A DNA stretch of 64,000 bases from Ampullaceana balthica (lineage: Eukaryota > Mollusca > Gastropoda > Lymnaeidae), in contig CALYLW010000972.1 in the NCBI GenBank assembly GCA_944989445.1, positions 162,578 to 226,577 on the forward strand, in the 5' to 3' direction. The notes below the pieces were generated by a model that ran no database searches, was not told the origin of the DNA, and worked only from the letters and a program-made list of their open reading frames with translations. Each line of letters begins with the position of its first letter. The first letter of the stretch is position 1. Both the position numbers and the translations under genes were made by a program. Shown one piece after another: positions 1 through 10,257 of the stretch.

Positions 1-255
1 ACGCAGATACGCATTCAGTTACATTTCAATCCTTTTAAGTCCACTCGTGACCTAGGCGCATTGTTTGAGAACTGCTGATGTTAAAGATTATAAAATAACC
101 TCAGAGAGCAAGTCCAGTTCACGTGAACAAAACTAATCCCAGGTGAAACAACAGAAGGTATTTAGATAATCACAAAGTTTCTTTTGTTTCGTTCCAATTT
201 TTGAATTCATTTACGGAGCCTCGTCTAGTTTTGTTCTTGTTCATTGATGTGCTTT
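1..255. other. unassigned leader sequence
   Basis: AT-rich DNA with no coding sequence, RNA or repeat that I can recognise. Confidence 0.5.
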
Positions 256-410
256 ATTTCATTCAAGTTTATTTCATTCAAGTTTATTTCATTCAAGTTT
301 ATTTCATTCAAGTTTATTTCATTCAAGTTTATTTCATTCAAGTTTATTTCATTCAAGTTTATTTCATTCAAGTTTATTTCATTCAAGTTTATTTCATTCA
401 AGTTTATTTC
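256..410. repeat. 15-bp minisatellite, about 10 copies
   Basis: Perfect tandem copies of ATTTCATTCAAGTTT. Because 15 is a multiple of 3, two forward frames read through as YFIQV or FISFK repeats. I see no gene context and do not treat them as coding. Confidence 0.97.
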
Positions 411-838
411 TATATATTTTCATATCACAATAATTTTAAAACTATTTATTGCTGGAGCTTCCATAAGCTTCTGTTTTCAAAATTTCATTTTAATTTTTAA
501 AAAAATTACCCGCTTAAAAAAAAAGAAGAATATTTTTTTTAGCTGTCATACGTTAAAATTACTTAACTTAACGTTGAATGATTTTCAGTTCATGATTCAT
601 GAATTACGTTGTGCTGGATTAAACGTATATTTCAAATCTTGCTCTGCCGGCTCTGCCTACGAGAAGTCAACACCGTTTTCAAGTCTATATTATATCGACC
701 TTTGGCGAAATATTTTGTGTCTTGGATTTTAAAAAAATCTACATATTGCTATAGCTAGGTCGTAAATGTGTGATTTTTTAACTGTTTGGTTCACAGTTAC
801 TATAACTATATAAACAATTAAATATAAAATCGTTAAAT
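411..838. other. AT-rich spacer
   Basis: Low-complexity A/T-rich DNA. No gene or element is recognised. Confidence 0.5.
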
Positions 839-1308
839 GGCCGTCCATAAATGACATCATGCAATTTTGGCCGACCCCCCCCCCTTTTTCCCCCTGGTCA
901 CAAATTTAGACACCTTCTCTAATATAACATATATAATATATAAGCTTCCTTCCCCCTCGTCACACGTTGTCACAAAAAGTTAGACACCTTCTCTAATATA
1001 ACGAATATAATATGTAAGCTTTGCCCCCCCCCCACCATAAAAATAAAAAATCCGTATTTTCCATTTGAAAATGAGTTTGTTTCAAATCACTTACTTGTCA
1101 TTTAACTAATATCGTAACACGTGTCAAGCCATCGAAAACGTCATTAAATAAATTGTAAGCGATCAAATATTCAAGTAGAACTTTTAAAGTTGCACGTTTT
1201 GATGTGACGTCACAGTTCTTAAACACCCCTCTCCCCCTCGTCACACATCGTCACAAATGTCCGACCCCTCTTCCCCAAGGTGCGTGACGTCATTTATGGA
1301 CTGCCCCT
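839..1308. mobile_element. MITE with CCATAAATGAC-type inverted ends
   Basis: The left end has GTCCATAAATGACATCAT and the right end has TGACGTCATTTATGGAC, so about 17 bp of terminal inverted repeat enclose about 470 bp of non-coding DNA. The interior has C-rich runs and phrases such as GATGTGACGTCACA. The same ends and the same internal phrases recur in both arms of the composite at 40562-43594, so they are one family. No transposase is present. The superfamily is not assigned. Confidence 0.75.
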
Positions 1309-1391
1309 AAACAAATTAGCCTCGAAAATTAAAAAAAAATTTGTGAACTTGTAAGGATTTAATTTAACACCCGAACGGTATCTTGTCTTTA

Positions 1392-1680
1392 AACAACTGA
1401 TTCAAGGCAACAACTGATTCAAGGCAACAACTGATTCAAGGCAACAACTGATTCAAGGCAACAACTGATTCAAGGCAACAACTGATTCAAGGCAACAACT
1501 GATTCAAGGCAACAACTGATTCAAGGCAACAACTGATTCAAGGCAACAACTGATTCAAGGCAACAACTGATTCAAGGCAACAACTGATTCAAGGCAACAA
1601 CTGATTCAAGGCAACAACTGATTCAAGGCAACAACTGATTCAAGGCAACAACTGATTCAAGGCAACAACTGATTCAAGGC
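1392..1680. repeat. 17-bp minisatellite, 17 perfect copies
   Basis: 289 bp equals 17 x 17 of AACAACTGATTCAAGGC with no visible variants, suggesting very recent expansion or strong homogenisation. Confidence 0.97.
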
Positions 1681-1779
1681 ATATCGATTGCAAATTTAAA
1701 AAAAAACCAATTTACGAAAATGAAATAGGGCAGTGACAATAATCCATATAAGTAAATATTTAAAAAATCTTTTTTTTAA

Positions 1780-2787
1780 AAAGGACACGCTTTTAACATA
1801 ATCACTACTCAAGGACCACATGAAAGCTCAGACTTGCCTGAACTACGTTTGACACTGGCAAATACAGCGGTGACGAAAGCCAGTCCCGTCGAGCTCCAGC
1901 GAGACGAGACTCTGAAGACAATCAAAGCTTATGGCGATAGTGTGGTAAAAGTCTTTACGGACGGCTCGCGTTTCAAGGATGGCAGAAGTGGATACGGAGT
2001 GCTAATTCAATACCCTCAACCTGGACCTGACAGTATCGAACTGTCAGGGCCGTGCGGATCCGCATACAGTAGTCACGACGCCGAACTGGAGGCGATTTGC
2101 AAGGGTTTGAAGGAAGTGCGCCGACGTCTAGCAAGAAGAAAGGTTTTCCCGACCGTCGTAGTTTTCACCGACTCACGGTTTTCGCTCGAGACCGTGGGTC
2201 GATCCTCTCTGGAGACGAAAACGGTCAGTGTCATTTTGGAAACAGTAGGTGAAATCCTAGCACGAGGCGGAAAAGTAGTCCTTCAGTACATCACTGGGCA
2301 CAGTGGCGAGCCTCATTCAGACAGGGTCGATGAGTTAGCGAGAGAAGGTTCAGCTCAGCCCCAACCCGATCGCCCGATGACCCAGCTGGGGGTCAGATCG
2401 TGGCTTAAAGACCATTTCCGAGAGAAATGGCTTCAGGGCTGGGCTTCTGGAAGCACGGCCAGAAAAGTATTCCAGTACATGCCGCGACCGAGCAAAAGCG
2501 ATTCCTGGTGGAAAATTGGACGTAGCAATCAGACGCTCATAACTAGAATGAGAACTGAGCATTGTCCCACACGAAGCTACCTGTACAAGTTTAACACCAG
2601 AAGGGAACTGGCCTGTCGGCTGTGTGGCCACCCAGAAGAGACGGTGGCCCACGTACTCGAAGAGTGCCCCGGGCTGTGCGGGGATTTGGAAGATGAAGTA
2701 ACGGTACCTGCAGAGGGTTACCTCTACGGCGATGCCCGCTTGATGAGGCTCGCTTGCGATAAAATGAACCGGGTCTTAAGAGCCTAG
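1780..2787 (+). pseudogene. 5'-truncated LINE ORF2: RNase H domain and CCHC C-terminus
   Basis: The open frame has no credible start codon; the element-like protein begins near 1830, so this is a 5'-truncated non-LTR retrotransposon. Numbering from 1834, the RNase HI residues are all visible: Asp43 in FTDGS, Glu84 in DAELEAI, Asp113 in VFTDSRF and Asp163 in HSDRVDELA, preceded by a GHSG turn at 155-158. A C-terminal zinc knuckle follows: Cys261, Cys264, His273 and Cys278 (CX2CX8HX4C), typical of LINE ORF2 tails. A downstream RNase H is characteristic of the I/R1/LOA group, including molluscan Nimbus-like elements; that clade assignment is inference. The endonuclease and reverse transcriptase are absent. 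The remaining frame is uninterrupted up to TAG at 2785-2787, so the insertion is fairly young. A MITE (2819-3139) follows immediately. Confidence 0.9.
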
Positions 2788-2818
2788 CGGCTCGACCCAA
2801 AAGAGAATGAACATTCAC

Positions 2819-3139
2819 GAGTTATGTCTCATATATAAGGGATTTATAGTCAAAAACTTTGTTTTTACAGCTATTTTTTAAAACTTATAATAAAAACTAT
2901 TTAAAATTCACGTCTGAAGCCCACACATCTTTTTTTACCACTATTTTTTATATACCAAACACCTCATAAGCGCCCGCCCAACGTTTTATACCACGGTGTT
3001 GTGTTCACGTGGTGAACTAATGGATGTCAACAAAGCAGACGGGTACCGATGCTTATATATAGACTATAGATAAACTAATAAAACAAACCCGTAAAAACAA
3101 AGTTTTTGAGTATAAATCCCTTATATATGAGACATAACT
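2819..3139. mobile_element. foldback MITE with about 50-bp inverted termini
   Basis: The left end reads AGTTATGTCTCATATATAAG and continues to TTTGTTTTTAC. The right end (3091-3139) is its near-perfect reverse complement. About 320 bp, non-coding. A partial relative lies at 31115-31175, and a shared internal phrase (GACTATAAATCCC) occurs in the repeats at 14133 and 31772. Confidence 0.8.
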
Positions 3140-3195
3140 AACAGTATTCATTATTTTCAAACGCTACAAACATTTACAGACTGAATCTGTCTTAA

Positions 3196-3540
3196 CTCTT
3201 ATCTTATCTTATCTTATCTGTTTACAGACGCTCCTTCTATACAGAAGATTATTGCGTCCTACGCTTATCTATGGTTTGTGTTTAGTCCTGCATTTTTATT
3301 AGAGATTTAAATGTTGATAAAGTGTTGGTTTTCCTGGATTCTTCAGGCAACCCATTCCACGCCCTAATTCCGGACGGGAAGAAGGAAAACTTGTATGTGT
3401 TTGTTCTTGCATACGGAATAAGAAAGGTGTTTTTATCCTTATGTCTATCTGAGGGTTGTATTAAGTTATCTTTGTGTTGTATTTCTAAATTAGAATTAAT
3501 TGCTTTATGTATGATTACTACTTTGCTCTTGGTTCTCTAG
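3196..3540 (-). mobile_element. CR1/Jockey-type LINE 3' end with GATAA tail
   Basis: On the minus strand, 3536-3282 encodes 84 residues and a stop. It contains IPYARTNTYKFSFFP and IRAWNGLP, the signature C-terminus of CR1/Jockey-group LINE reverse transcriptases (Y-x-x-SFFP-x-x-I-R-x-WN-x-LP), and the preceding part also resembles that family. Downstream is a short 3' UTR ending in a hairpin-like TCTTCTGTATAGAAGGAGCG and GATAA repeats at 3213-3196. The same tail ends the tRNA-headed SINEs at 24045 and 34968. The element is 5'-truncated at about 3540. A shorter copy is at 44796-44936. Confidence 0.82.
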
Positions 3541-3549
3541 TTTTGAAGT

Positions 3550-3751
3550 TGAAGGAAGGATGGATGGATGGAAGGATGTATGGATACAACATACAAACAT
3601 TGTGACTTAAATAAAAGCGTGGTAAAATTTTTAGATCTCTAGGACCATCAGAATTGGTATAATTTTACGTTTCAAGTTTTGAAGGAAGGATGGATGGATG
3701 GAAGGATGTATGGATACAACATACAAACATTGTGACTTAAATAAAAGCGTG
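3550..3751. repeat. direct duplication, 72 bp twice, 130-bp period
   Basis: Positions 3550-3621 and 3680-3751 are identical and hold GGATGGATGG-rich sequence followed by TGTGACTTAAATAAAAGCGTG-like sequence. They are separated by 58 bp of unique DNA. It looks like an early two-copy tandem duplication. Confidence 0.85.
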
Positions 3752-3780
3752 TAAAAAAAGCTACACATCGCTCAGTCCTG

Positions 3781-4101
3781 TGTCAAGTGTTCTCATAAAG
3801 TCCCTTGTCAGAGGTTCTCACAAAGTCCCTAGTCAGAGGTTCTCATAAAGTCCCTTGTCAGAGGTTCTCATAAAGTCCCTTGTCAGAGGTTCTCATAAAG
3901 TCCATATTCAGAGGTTCTCATAAAGTCCCTTGTCAGAGGTTCTCATAAAGTCCCTTGTCAGAGGTTCTCATAAAGTCCCTTGTCCGAGGTTCTCATAAAG
4001 TCCCTTGTCAGAGGTTCTCATAAAGTCCCTTGTCAGAGGTTCTCATAAAGTCCCTTGTCAGAGGTTCTCATAAATCACTTGTCAGGGCTTCTCATAAAGT
4101 C
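3781..4101. repeat. 25-bp minisatellite, about 13 copies
   Basis: The unit is TCTCATAAAGTCCCTTGTCA plus GAGGT, with scattered single-base variants that increase toward both edges. It lies upstream of the DsbA-like gene. Confidence 0.95.
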
Positions 4102-4321
4102 TATATTCTAGTTTCACCACAGTCCATTATCAAGAATTCCTGCTTAGAAAGACTCTGAAACAATAGATGACTTGTAGAAATATTTCAGATGAATGTGTCA
4201 TTGGAGAAGCTCAACTTTATGAAGAATTTATTTTTGTATGACGCAAGTAGGTCACGAGAACGGCATTACATACATAATACACCTACAACTGTTAAAAATG
4301 TATTAAAATTTAACCCAAGCC

Positions 4322-4329
4322 CTATAAAA
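4322..4329 (+). promoter_or_regulatory. candidate TATA box
   Basis: CCCTATAAAAAGGG lies about 185 bp before the ATG at 4512. If initiation occurs about 30 bp downstream, the 5' UTR would be about 160 nt and would include the GAGAGTGAGAGA stretch. Position and motif only; no transcript evidence. Confidence 0.35.
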
Positions 4330-4511
4330 AGGGAAAGAGAGTGAGAGAGAGTGAGATAGTGTAAGAGAGAGATAGGGCGTAGAATCTCTCTATCATTCTT
4401 GTTTTTATTCGTGCCACGTTATAGTCCAGACAGCCAGCTCCATATAATTACTTACTGTTTCTAACAACATTCCCAACTTATTCCCCGACAGCCAGCTTCT
4501 CTGTCTTCAAC

Positions 4512-7500
4512 ATGACCCCGTCACTAATCGCCGCCATCTTTGCCATCGTCACCATACTGCCCACCACCCAGCTGGACATCCCCAGTGGTCAGCTCGGCCT
4601 GGTCTACGACGACGGACGCCCGTGCGCCTCGGTCAAGCTGGCCGCCTACATCGACCTGACGTGCCCCTACTCCAAACAGGCCTTCCCGACCCTCCTCCAG
4701 GTGGCGGACTCCTTTACGGGGTCCCAGGTCCAGCTGAGGTTCTACATCTTCTCTCTGCCGTACCACCGGAACAGCCACCTCATCTCCAAGGCGACGCGCT
4801 ATCTCACCGGCCTGCCGTCCAACGTGACCGGAAACGTCACAATCTTTGACTGGATCCAAGTGGTGTACCAAAACATTGACCAGCTGACGACCACGGCAAC
4901 TGTCAACAAAACTGAGGTCGACGTGTTTAGTTACCTGACGACATTAGCCCAGAGATTGTACCCCATCACACCAACTGAGTTTAAGCAAGGGGTAAGTCAA
5001 TTTAAATTGTACCCATCACACCAACTGAGTTTAAGCAAGGGGTAAGTCAATTTAAATTGTACCCATCACACCAACTGAGTTTAAGCAAGGGGTAAGTCAA
5101 TTTAAATTGTACCCATCACACCAACTGAGTTTAAGCAATGGGTAAGTCAATTTAAATTGTACCCATCACACCAACTGAGTTTAAGCAAGGGGTAAGTCAA
5201 TTTAAATTGTACCCATCACACCAACTGAGTTTAAGCAAGGGGTAAGTCAATTTAAATTGTACCCATCACACCAACTGAGTTTAAGCAATGGGTAAGTCAA
5301 TTTAAATTGTACCCATCACACCAACTGAGTTTAAGCAAGGGGTAAGTCAATTTAAATTGTACCCATCACACCAACTGAGTTTAAGCAATGGGTAAGTCAA
5401 GTTTTAATTGTACCCCATCACACCAATTGAGTTTAAGTAAGGGGTAAGTCAAGTTTTAATTGTACCCCATCACACCAACTGAGTTTAAGCAAGGGGTAAG
5501 TCAAGTTTTAATTGTACCCTATCACACCAACTGAGTTTAAGCAAGGGGTAAGTCAATTTAAATTGTACCCATCACACCAACTGAGTTTAAGCAAGGGGTA
5601 AGTCAAGTTTTAATTGTACCCTATCACACCAACTGAGTTTAAGCAATGGGTAAGTCAATTTAAATTGTACCCATCACACCAACTGAGTTTAAGCAAGGGG
5701 TAAGTCAATTTAAATTGTACCCATCACACCAAATGAGTTTAAGTAAGGGGTAAGTCAATTTAAATTGTACCCATCACACCAAATGAGTTTAAGCAAGGAG
5801 TAAGTCAAGTTTTAATTGTACCCTATCACACCAACTGAGTTTAAGTAAGGGGTAAGTCAATTTAAATTGTACCATATCACACCAACTGAGTTTAAGCAAG
5901 GGTAAGTCAATTTAAATTGTACCATATCACACCAACTGAGTTTAAGCAAGGGGTAAGTCAATTTAAATTGTACCCATCACACCAACTGAGTTTAAGCAAG
6001 GGGTAAGTCAATTTAAATTGTACCCATCACACCAACTGAGTTTAAGCAATGGGTAAGTCAATTTAAATTGTACCCATCACACCAACTGAGTTTAAGCAAT
6101 GGGTAAGTCAATTTAAATTGTACCCCATCACACGAACTGAGTTTAAGTAAGGGGTAAGTCAAGTTTTAATTGTACCCCATCACACCAACTGAGTTTAAGC
6201 AAGGGGTAAGTCAAGTTTTAATTGTACCCTATCACACCAACTGAGTTTAAGCAAGGGGTAAGTCAATTTAAATTGTACCCATCACACCAACTGAGTTTAA
6301 GCAAGGGGTAAGTCAAGTTTTAATTGTACCCTATCACACCAACTGAGTTTAAGCAATGGGTAAGTCAATTTAAATTGTACCCATCACACCAACTGAGTTT
6401 AAGCAAGGGGTAAGTCAATTTAAATTGTACCCATCACACCAAATGAGTTTAAGTAAGGAGTAAGTCAAGTTTTAATTGTACCCTATCACACCAACTGAGT
6501 TTAAGTAAGGGGTAAGTCAATTTAAATTGTACCATATCACACCAACTGAGTTTAAGCAAGGGGTAAGTCAAATTTAAATTGTACCCATCACACCAACTGA
6601 GTTTAAGCAAGGGGTAAGTCAATTTAAATTGTACCCATCACACCAAATGAGTTTAACTAAGGGGTAAGTCAATTTAAATTGTACCACATCACACCAACTG
6701 AGTTTAAGCAAGGGGTAAGTCAATTTAAATTGTACCCTATCACACCAACTGAGTTTAAGCAAGGGGTAAGTCAATTTAAATTGTACCCATCACACCAACT
6801 GAGTTTAAGCAAGGGGTAAGTCAATTTAAATTGTACCCATCACACCAACTGAGTTTAAGCAAGGGGTAAGTCAATTTAAATTGTACCCATCACACCAACT
6901 GAGTTTAAGCAAGGGTAAGTCAATTTAAATTGTACCCCATCACACCAACTGAGTTTAAGCAAGGGGTAAGTCAAGTTTTAAATTGTACCCCATCACACCA
7001 ACTGAGTTTAAGCAAGGGGTAAGTCAAGTTTTAAATTGTACCCTATCACACCAACTGAGTTTAAGCAAGGGGTAAGTCAATTTAAATTGTACCCATCACA
7101 CCAACTGAGTTTAAGCAAGGGGTAAGTCAATTTAAATTGTACCCCTATCACACCAACTGAGTTTAAGCAATGGGTAAGTCAATTTAAATTGTACCCATCA
7201 CACCAACTGAGTTTAAGCAAGGGGTAAGTCAATTTAAATTGTACCCATCACACCAAATGAGTTTAAGTAAGGGGTAAGTCAATTTTAATTGTACCCATCA
7301 CACCAACTGAGTTTAAGTAAGGGGTAAGTCAATTTAAATTGTACCCATATCACACCAACTGAGTTTAAGCAAGGGGTAAGTCAATTTAAATTGTACCCAT
7401 CACACCAACTGAGTTTAAGCAAGGGGTAAGTCAATTTAAATTGTACCCATCACACCAACTGAGTTTAAGCTAAGGGGTAAGTCAATTTAAATTGTACCCC

Positions 7501-8184
7501 ATCACACCAACTGAGTTTAAGCAAGGGGTAAGTCAATTTAAATTGTACCACATCACACCAACTGAGTTTAAGCAAGGGGTAAGTCAATTTAAATTGTACC
7601 CATCACACCAACTGAGTTTAAGCAAGGGGTAAGTCAATTTAAATTGTACCCATCACACCAACTGAGTTTAAGCAATGGGTAAGTCAATTTAAATTGTACC
7701 CATCACACCAACTGAGTTTAAGCAATGGGTAAGTCAATTTAAATTGTACCCCATCACACGAACTGAGTTTAAGCAATGGGTAAGTCAATTTAAATTGTAA
7801 CCCATCACACTGTAAAAAAGCAAGAAGAAAAAAAAACCGAAAAAACCCCCCGTCTTATTTCACATCCATGAATAATATACAAAATTGATCCCGATATAAT
7901 TCCCTTTTTTTCCCATTTGAACCAATCTTGTCTGGCATAGATCATCGATACACATAGCAGCGCTCTAATGATTCCCTTGACTCCCGCAGACCTACGATTC
8001 TGACAACGATGTAGCCACAAGACTCGAGTGGAAGTACGGCTGCACCAGGGGCGTATACGGCACACCGTCCTTCAGCGTCAACGACGTTTTCGTGGAGGCC
8101 GACTCAACGTGGCCCGCGTCCCGGTGGATCTCTCTGATCAAGACGGTGCTGCCCACGGGTAACGCACCCCGCAACGGCTGCTGA
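4512..8184 (+). CDS. secreted DsbA-like thioredoxin-fold protein (two exons: 4512-4991, 7990-8184)
   Basis: Exon 1 encodes residues 1-160 and ends phase 0 at AAGCAAGGG|GTAAGT. Exon 2 starts after CTCCCGCAG at 7989 and encodes residues 161-224 plus TGA. The start is favoured by an A at -3 and by a signal peptide (hydrophobic core about residues 5-17). The mature protein has a thioredoxin-fold layout: a beta strand into a nucleophile motif CPYS (51-54, in IDLTCPYSKQAFP), a helix, FSLPYHRNSH (80-89), and a cis-proline loop YGTPSFSVN (183-191, Pro186). This matches the Thioredoxin_4/DsbA-like family. The second active-site cysteine of a classical CxxC is replaced by Ser54, so a dithiol oxidase role is doubtful; the other cysteines are at 38, 178 and 224. 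N-glycosylation sequons occur at 104, 108 and 132, consistent with ER or secreted location. Length is normal for such small proteins. The intron is filled by a 50-bp minisatellite made from the donor junction. The substrate is unknown. Confidence 0.83.
4957..7808 (+). repeat. 50-bp minisatellite carrying a splice donor, about 57 copies
   Basis: The unit runs from TTGTACCCATCACACCAACT through GAGTTTAAGCAAGG to GGTAAGTCAATTTAAA, about 50 bp. The first copy overlaps the last 35 nt of exon 1, so the array is a tandem amplification of the exon 1/intron 1 boundary. Almost every unit keeps GGGTAAGT. Variants alternate (AATTTAAA versus AGTTTTAA; GCAAGG versus GCAATG; CCC versus CCCC or CCTA), and blocks of variants recur, e.g. 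near 5400-5650 and 6130-6360. Using a later donor would add a multiple of about 50 nt and shift the frame; retention of the intron meets a stop at 5043-5045. Confidence 0.95.
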
Positions 8185-8246
8185 GGGTGACCCAAACTGC
8201 CATCAGAACTGTTTGTTGTGTCATGCCATCATGTCACGAAGAGAAT

Positions 8247-8293
8247 GAATAATAATAATAATAATAATAATAATATAATAATAATAATAATAA
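8247..8293. repeat. (AAT)n microsatellite
   Basis: About 15 AAT units with one interruption, directly 3' of the DsbA-like gene. Its start may lie in the 3' UTR. Confidence 0.95.
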
Positions 8294-8870
8294 TTGGTAA
8301 TTTATATAGCGCTGTATCACAGCAAGGAACCGGGCTCATAGCGCTTTACATGGCGATCATAACATACATATAATAATTAAATAACCATTTATATCATAAT
8401 AACAATATAAAGGACAGTCAATTACACATAAGCTACGTTAATCATTCAAAGAAATGTTGTTTCATTAATTGTGTAAATACATTTTGAAAAGATGCGTCGT
8501 GCAGTCTTGAAGGACTTGTTAGTTGGAATACTACGGATGTGTAATGGTAGAGAATTCCATTGAATACAACTTATAACGTACCACACAATGTAATGTTCAG
8601 TATATATATAGCTCTTTAAAACTTAGAAGCTGATTACGAAAGTGTGCACCTGTGGCAAGTAACAATATGAAATATGAACCATTGACCATTGGTCACCGGA
8701 AATAATTGGGTGAATGTTTATTTAAAATAGGAGTTTTAGTGGAAAGTGATTCAAATATTTAAATTTAGTTTGATGAAATGTGGGGAGTTTTGTATGTTAT
8801 ACTTATACACACGACTGCACGGTTGGTAGGGAATGATTGACCCATCAAACAATAATACTAATAATAATAA
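8294..8870. mobile_element. possible ancient interspersed repeat
   Basis: Contains ATTTATATAGCGCTG and ATAGCGCTTTACATGG, a phrase I recognise from dispersed repeats in mollusc and other invertebrate genomes, then a part (GATGCGTCGTGCAGTCTTGA to GAGAATTCCATTGAA) resembling the continuation of that repeat. No protein is encoded and the ends are not defined. The family name is not assigned. Confidence 0.4.
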
Positions 8871-8983
8871 TACTTTTTAAAAAAGTTTACGTGACTCCAT
8901 ATCATCTGACTTATTTTATCCAACTTTTTGTCGGTCGAAAATATAACCCAATTTATTATTAATGCCTCTGGTAAAAAAAAAGA

Positions 8984-9633
8984 TACCGTATTTACTCGCA
9001 TATAAGCCTACATCGCATAAAGCCGACCCCCTAAAACTGCTTTAAAAATGGCCAGTTTTTACAAAAACCCTCATATAAGCCGACCATACAAATACAAATT
9101 GTATAATTTTACTCCATATTTTTGGTTCATAGAAATTTGTTACTTTAAAGATGTAAAATGCGTAACACACCAGTTTGTTTACCCTTTTGGAATGACACAA
9201 AAACGTGCTCTGCTCTTTCCACATTTTTTGCTATAATAATATCTTAATCTCCGCCCATAAGCTGTTCACAACTGATGATTAAAGAAGTATATATTTAGAA
9301 AACAATTATACATTTTGAGTGTCTGTCCTTGTGTCCATTATGTTTTATGCGCATATAAGCCGATCCCCTGATTTCAGTATTGTATTTTATTGTTCTAAAT
9401 TCGGGCTCACAGTGGCGTAGCTAGAGATTTGTAGGGATTTGGGGGCCCAGGGGGCTTTGCCTCTTTAGGGGCCTCTTCATACATGGCAGTGGCGTAATAT
9501 TTAATGTTAAAAAATTTCTGACACTCCTTTTGGGGCCCCCTCAAGTGGAGGCCCGGGGGGGACTTATGAATCTGGACCCCCTCCCCCTTACCTAGCTACG
9601 CCACTATCGGTTTATATGCGAGTACATACGGTA
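8984..9633. mobile_element. MITE with TACCGTATTTACTCGCATAT termini, interrupted
   Basis: The left end is TACCGTATTTACTCGCATAT and the right end (9610-9633) is its near-perfect inverse, with TA at both edges. The internal sequence repeats ATATAAGCCGA-type words. A second element (9410-9606) is inserted near the right end. TA-flanked ends fit a Tc1/mariner-like MITE, but that is inference. Confidence 0.78.
9410..9606. mobile_element. nested MITE, CAGTGGCGTAGCTAG ends
   Basis: The left CAGTGGCGTAGCTAG matches the right CTAGCTACGCCACTA in inverse orientation. The interior is rich in GGGGCC/GGCCCC words. The CAGTGGCG ends resemble hAT termini. No clean 8-bp duplication is visible. It sits inside the element at 8984-9633 and therefore inserted later. 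Confidence 0.7.
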
Positions 9634-10257
9634 AATATCAAATTTCAACTTTGTTGCGTTTATCGAAACAAGAAAATGTGTGTGTTTCTGGAGTGATATA
9701 TTTATTAAACTACAACAAAACCAGGCGTCAATGTCAAATGTATAGAACTTGAATGTTGTCATAGTTTCTGCTCTTACATACATCGATGGCTGAATGCCAA
9801 TTTTCAGAAAAAAGTCAAAGGGGAGCAACCTAGGGTATCACGTTTGTTTAATACTCGATAAAAGTTATTGTCCTTGTGCAATTGCATTTTTATTAATTTG
9901 TGGAAACCACATGTCACGAATAGGAGAAGGGATCTGGATAAATGTTGCAAATAAAACTTGATGCTCTTATCAGTGATTTTTGACGTTGGCTCACGTTGGC
10001 TCAGAAAAGTTGTTAACCACGATGACAATAACGTAGATAGAACGTTTGACAACCTGAATGGGCGATTATAATATAATATTGTAAGTCACCACATATGTAC
10101 GCTGACAACGTTGGGCCTATACTGAAGACACACCACAGTTTCACAGTGGGCAAGAAAGTTGGCACCTCCACCGAAAAGTGTCAACACTTATGGATTTTTT
10201 CCCCTTTAAATATACCGACGTAGTATGTCATCGCAACAGTAGCTTATTCTTCTTATA
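9634..10257. other. no recognised feature
   Basis: Short open frames on the minus strand show no recognisable family or codon pattern. Confidence 0.5.

Noticed and set aside
2350..2818. Minus-strand frames over the LINE fragment
   Set aside because: Antisense to an RNase H domain with all catalytic residues on the plus strand.
4524..4871. Minus-strand frame over exon 1 of the DsbA-like gene
   Set aside because: Shadow of a GC-rich true exon; no family features.
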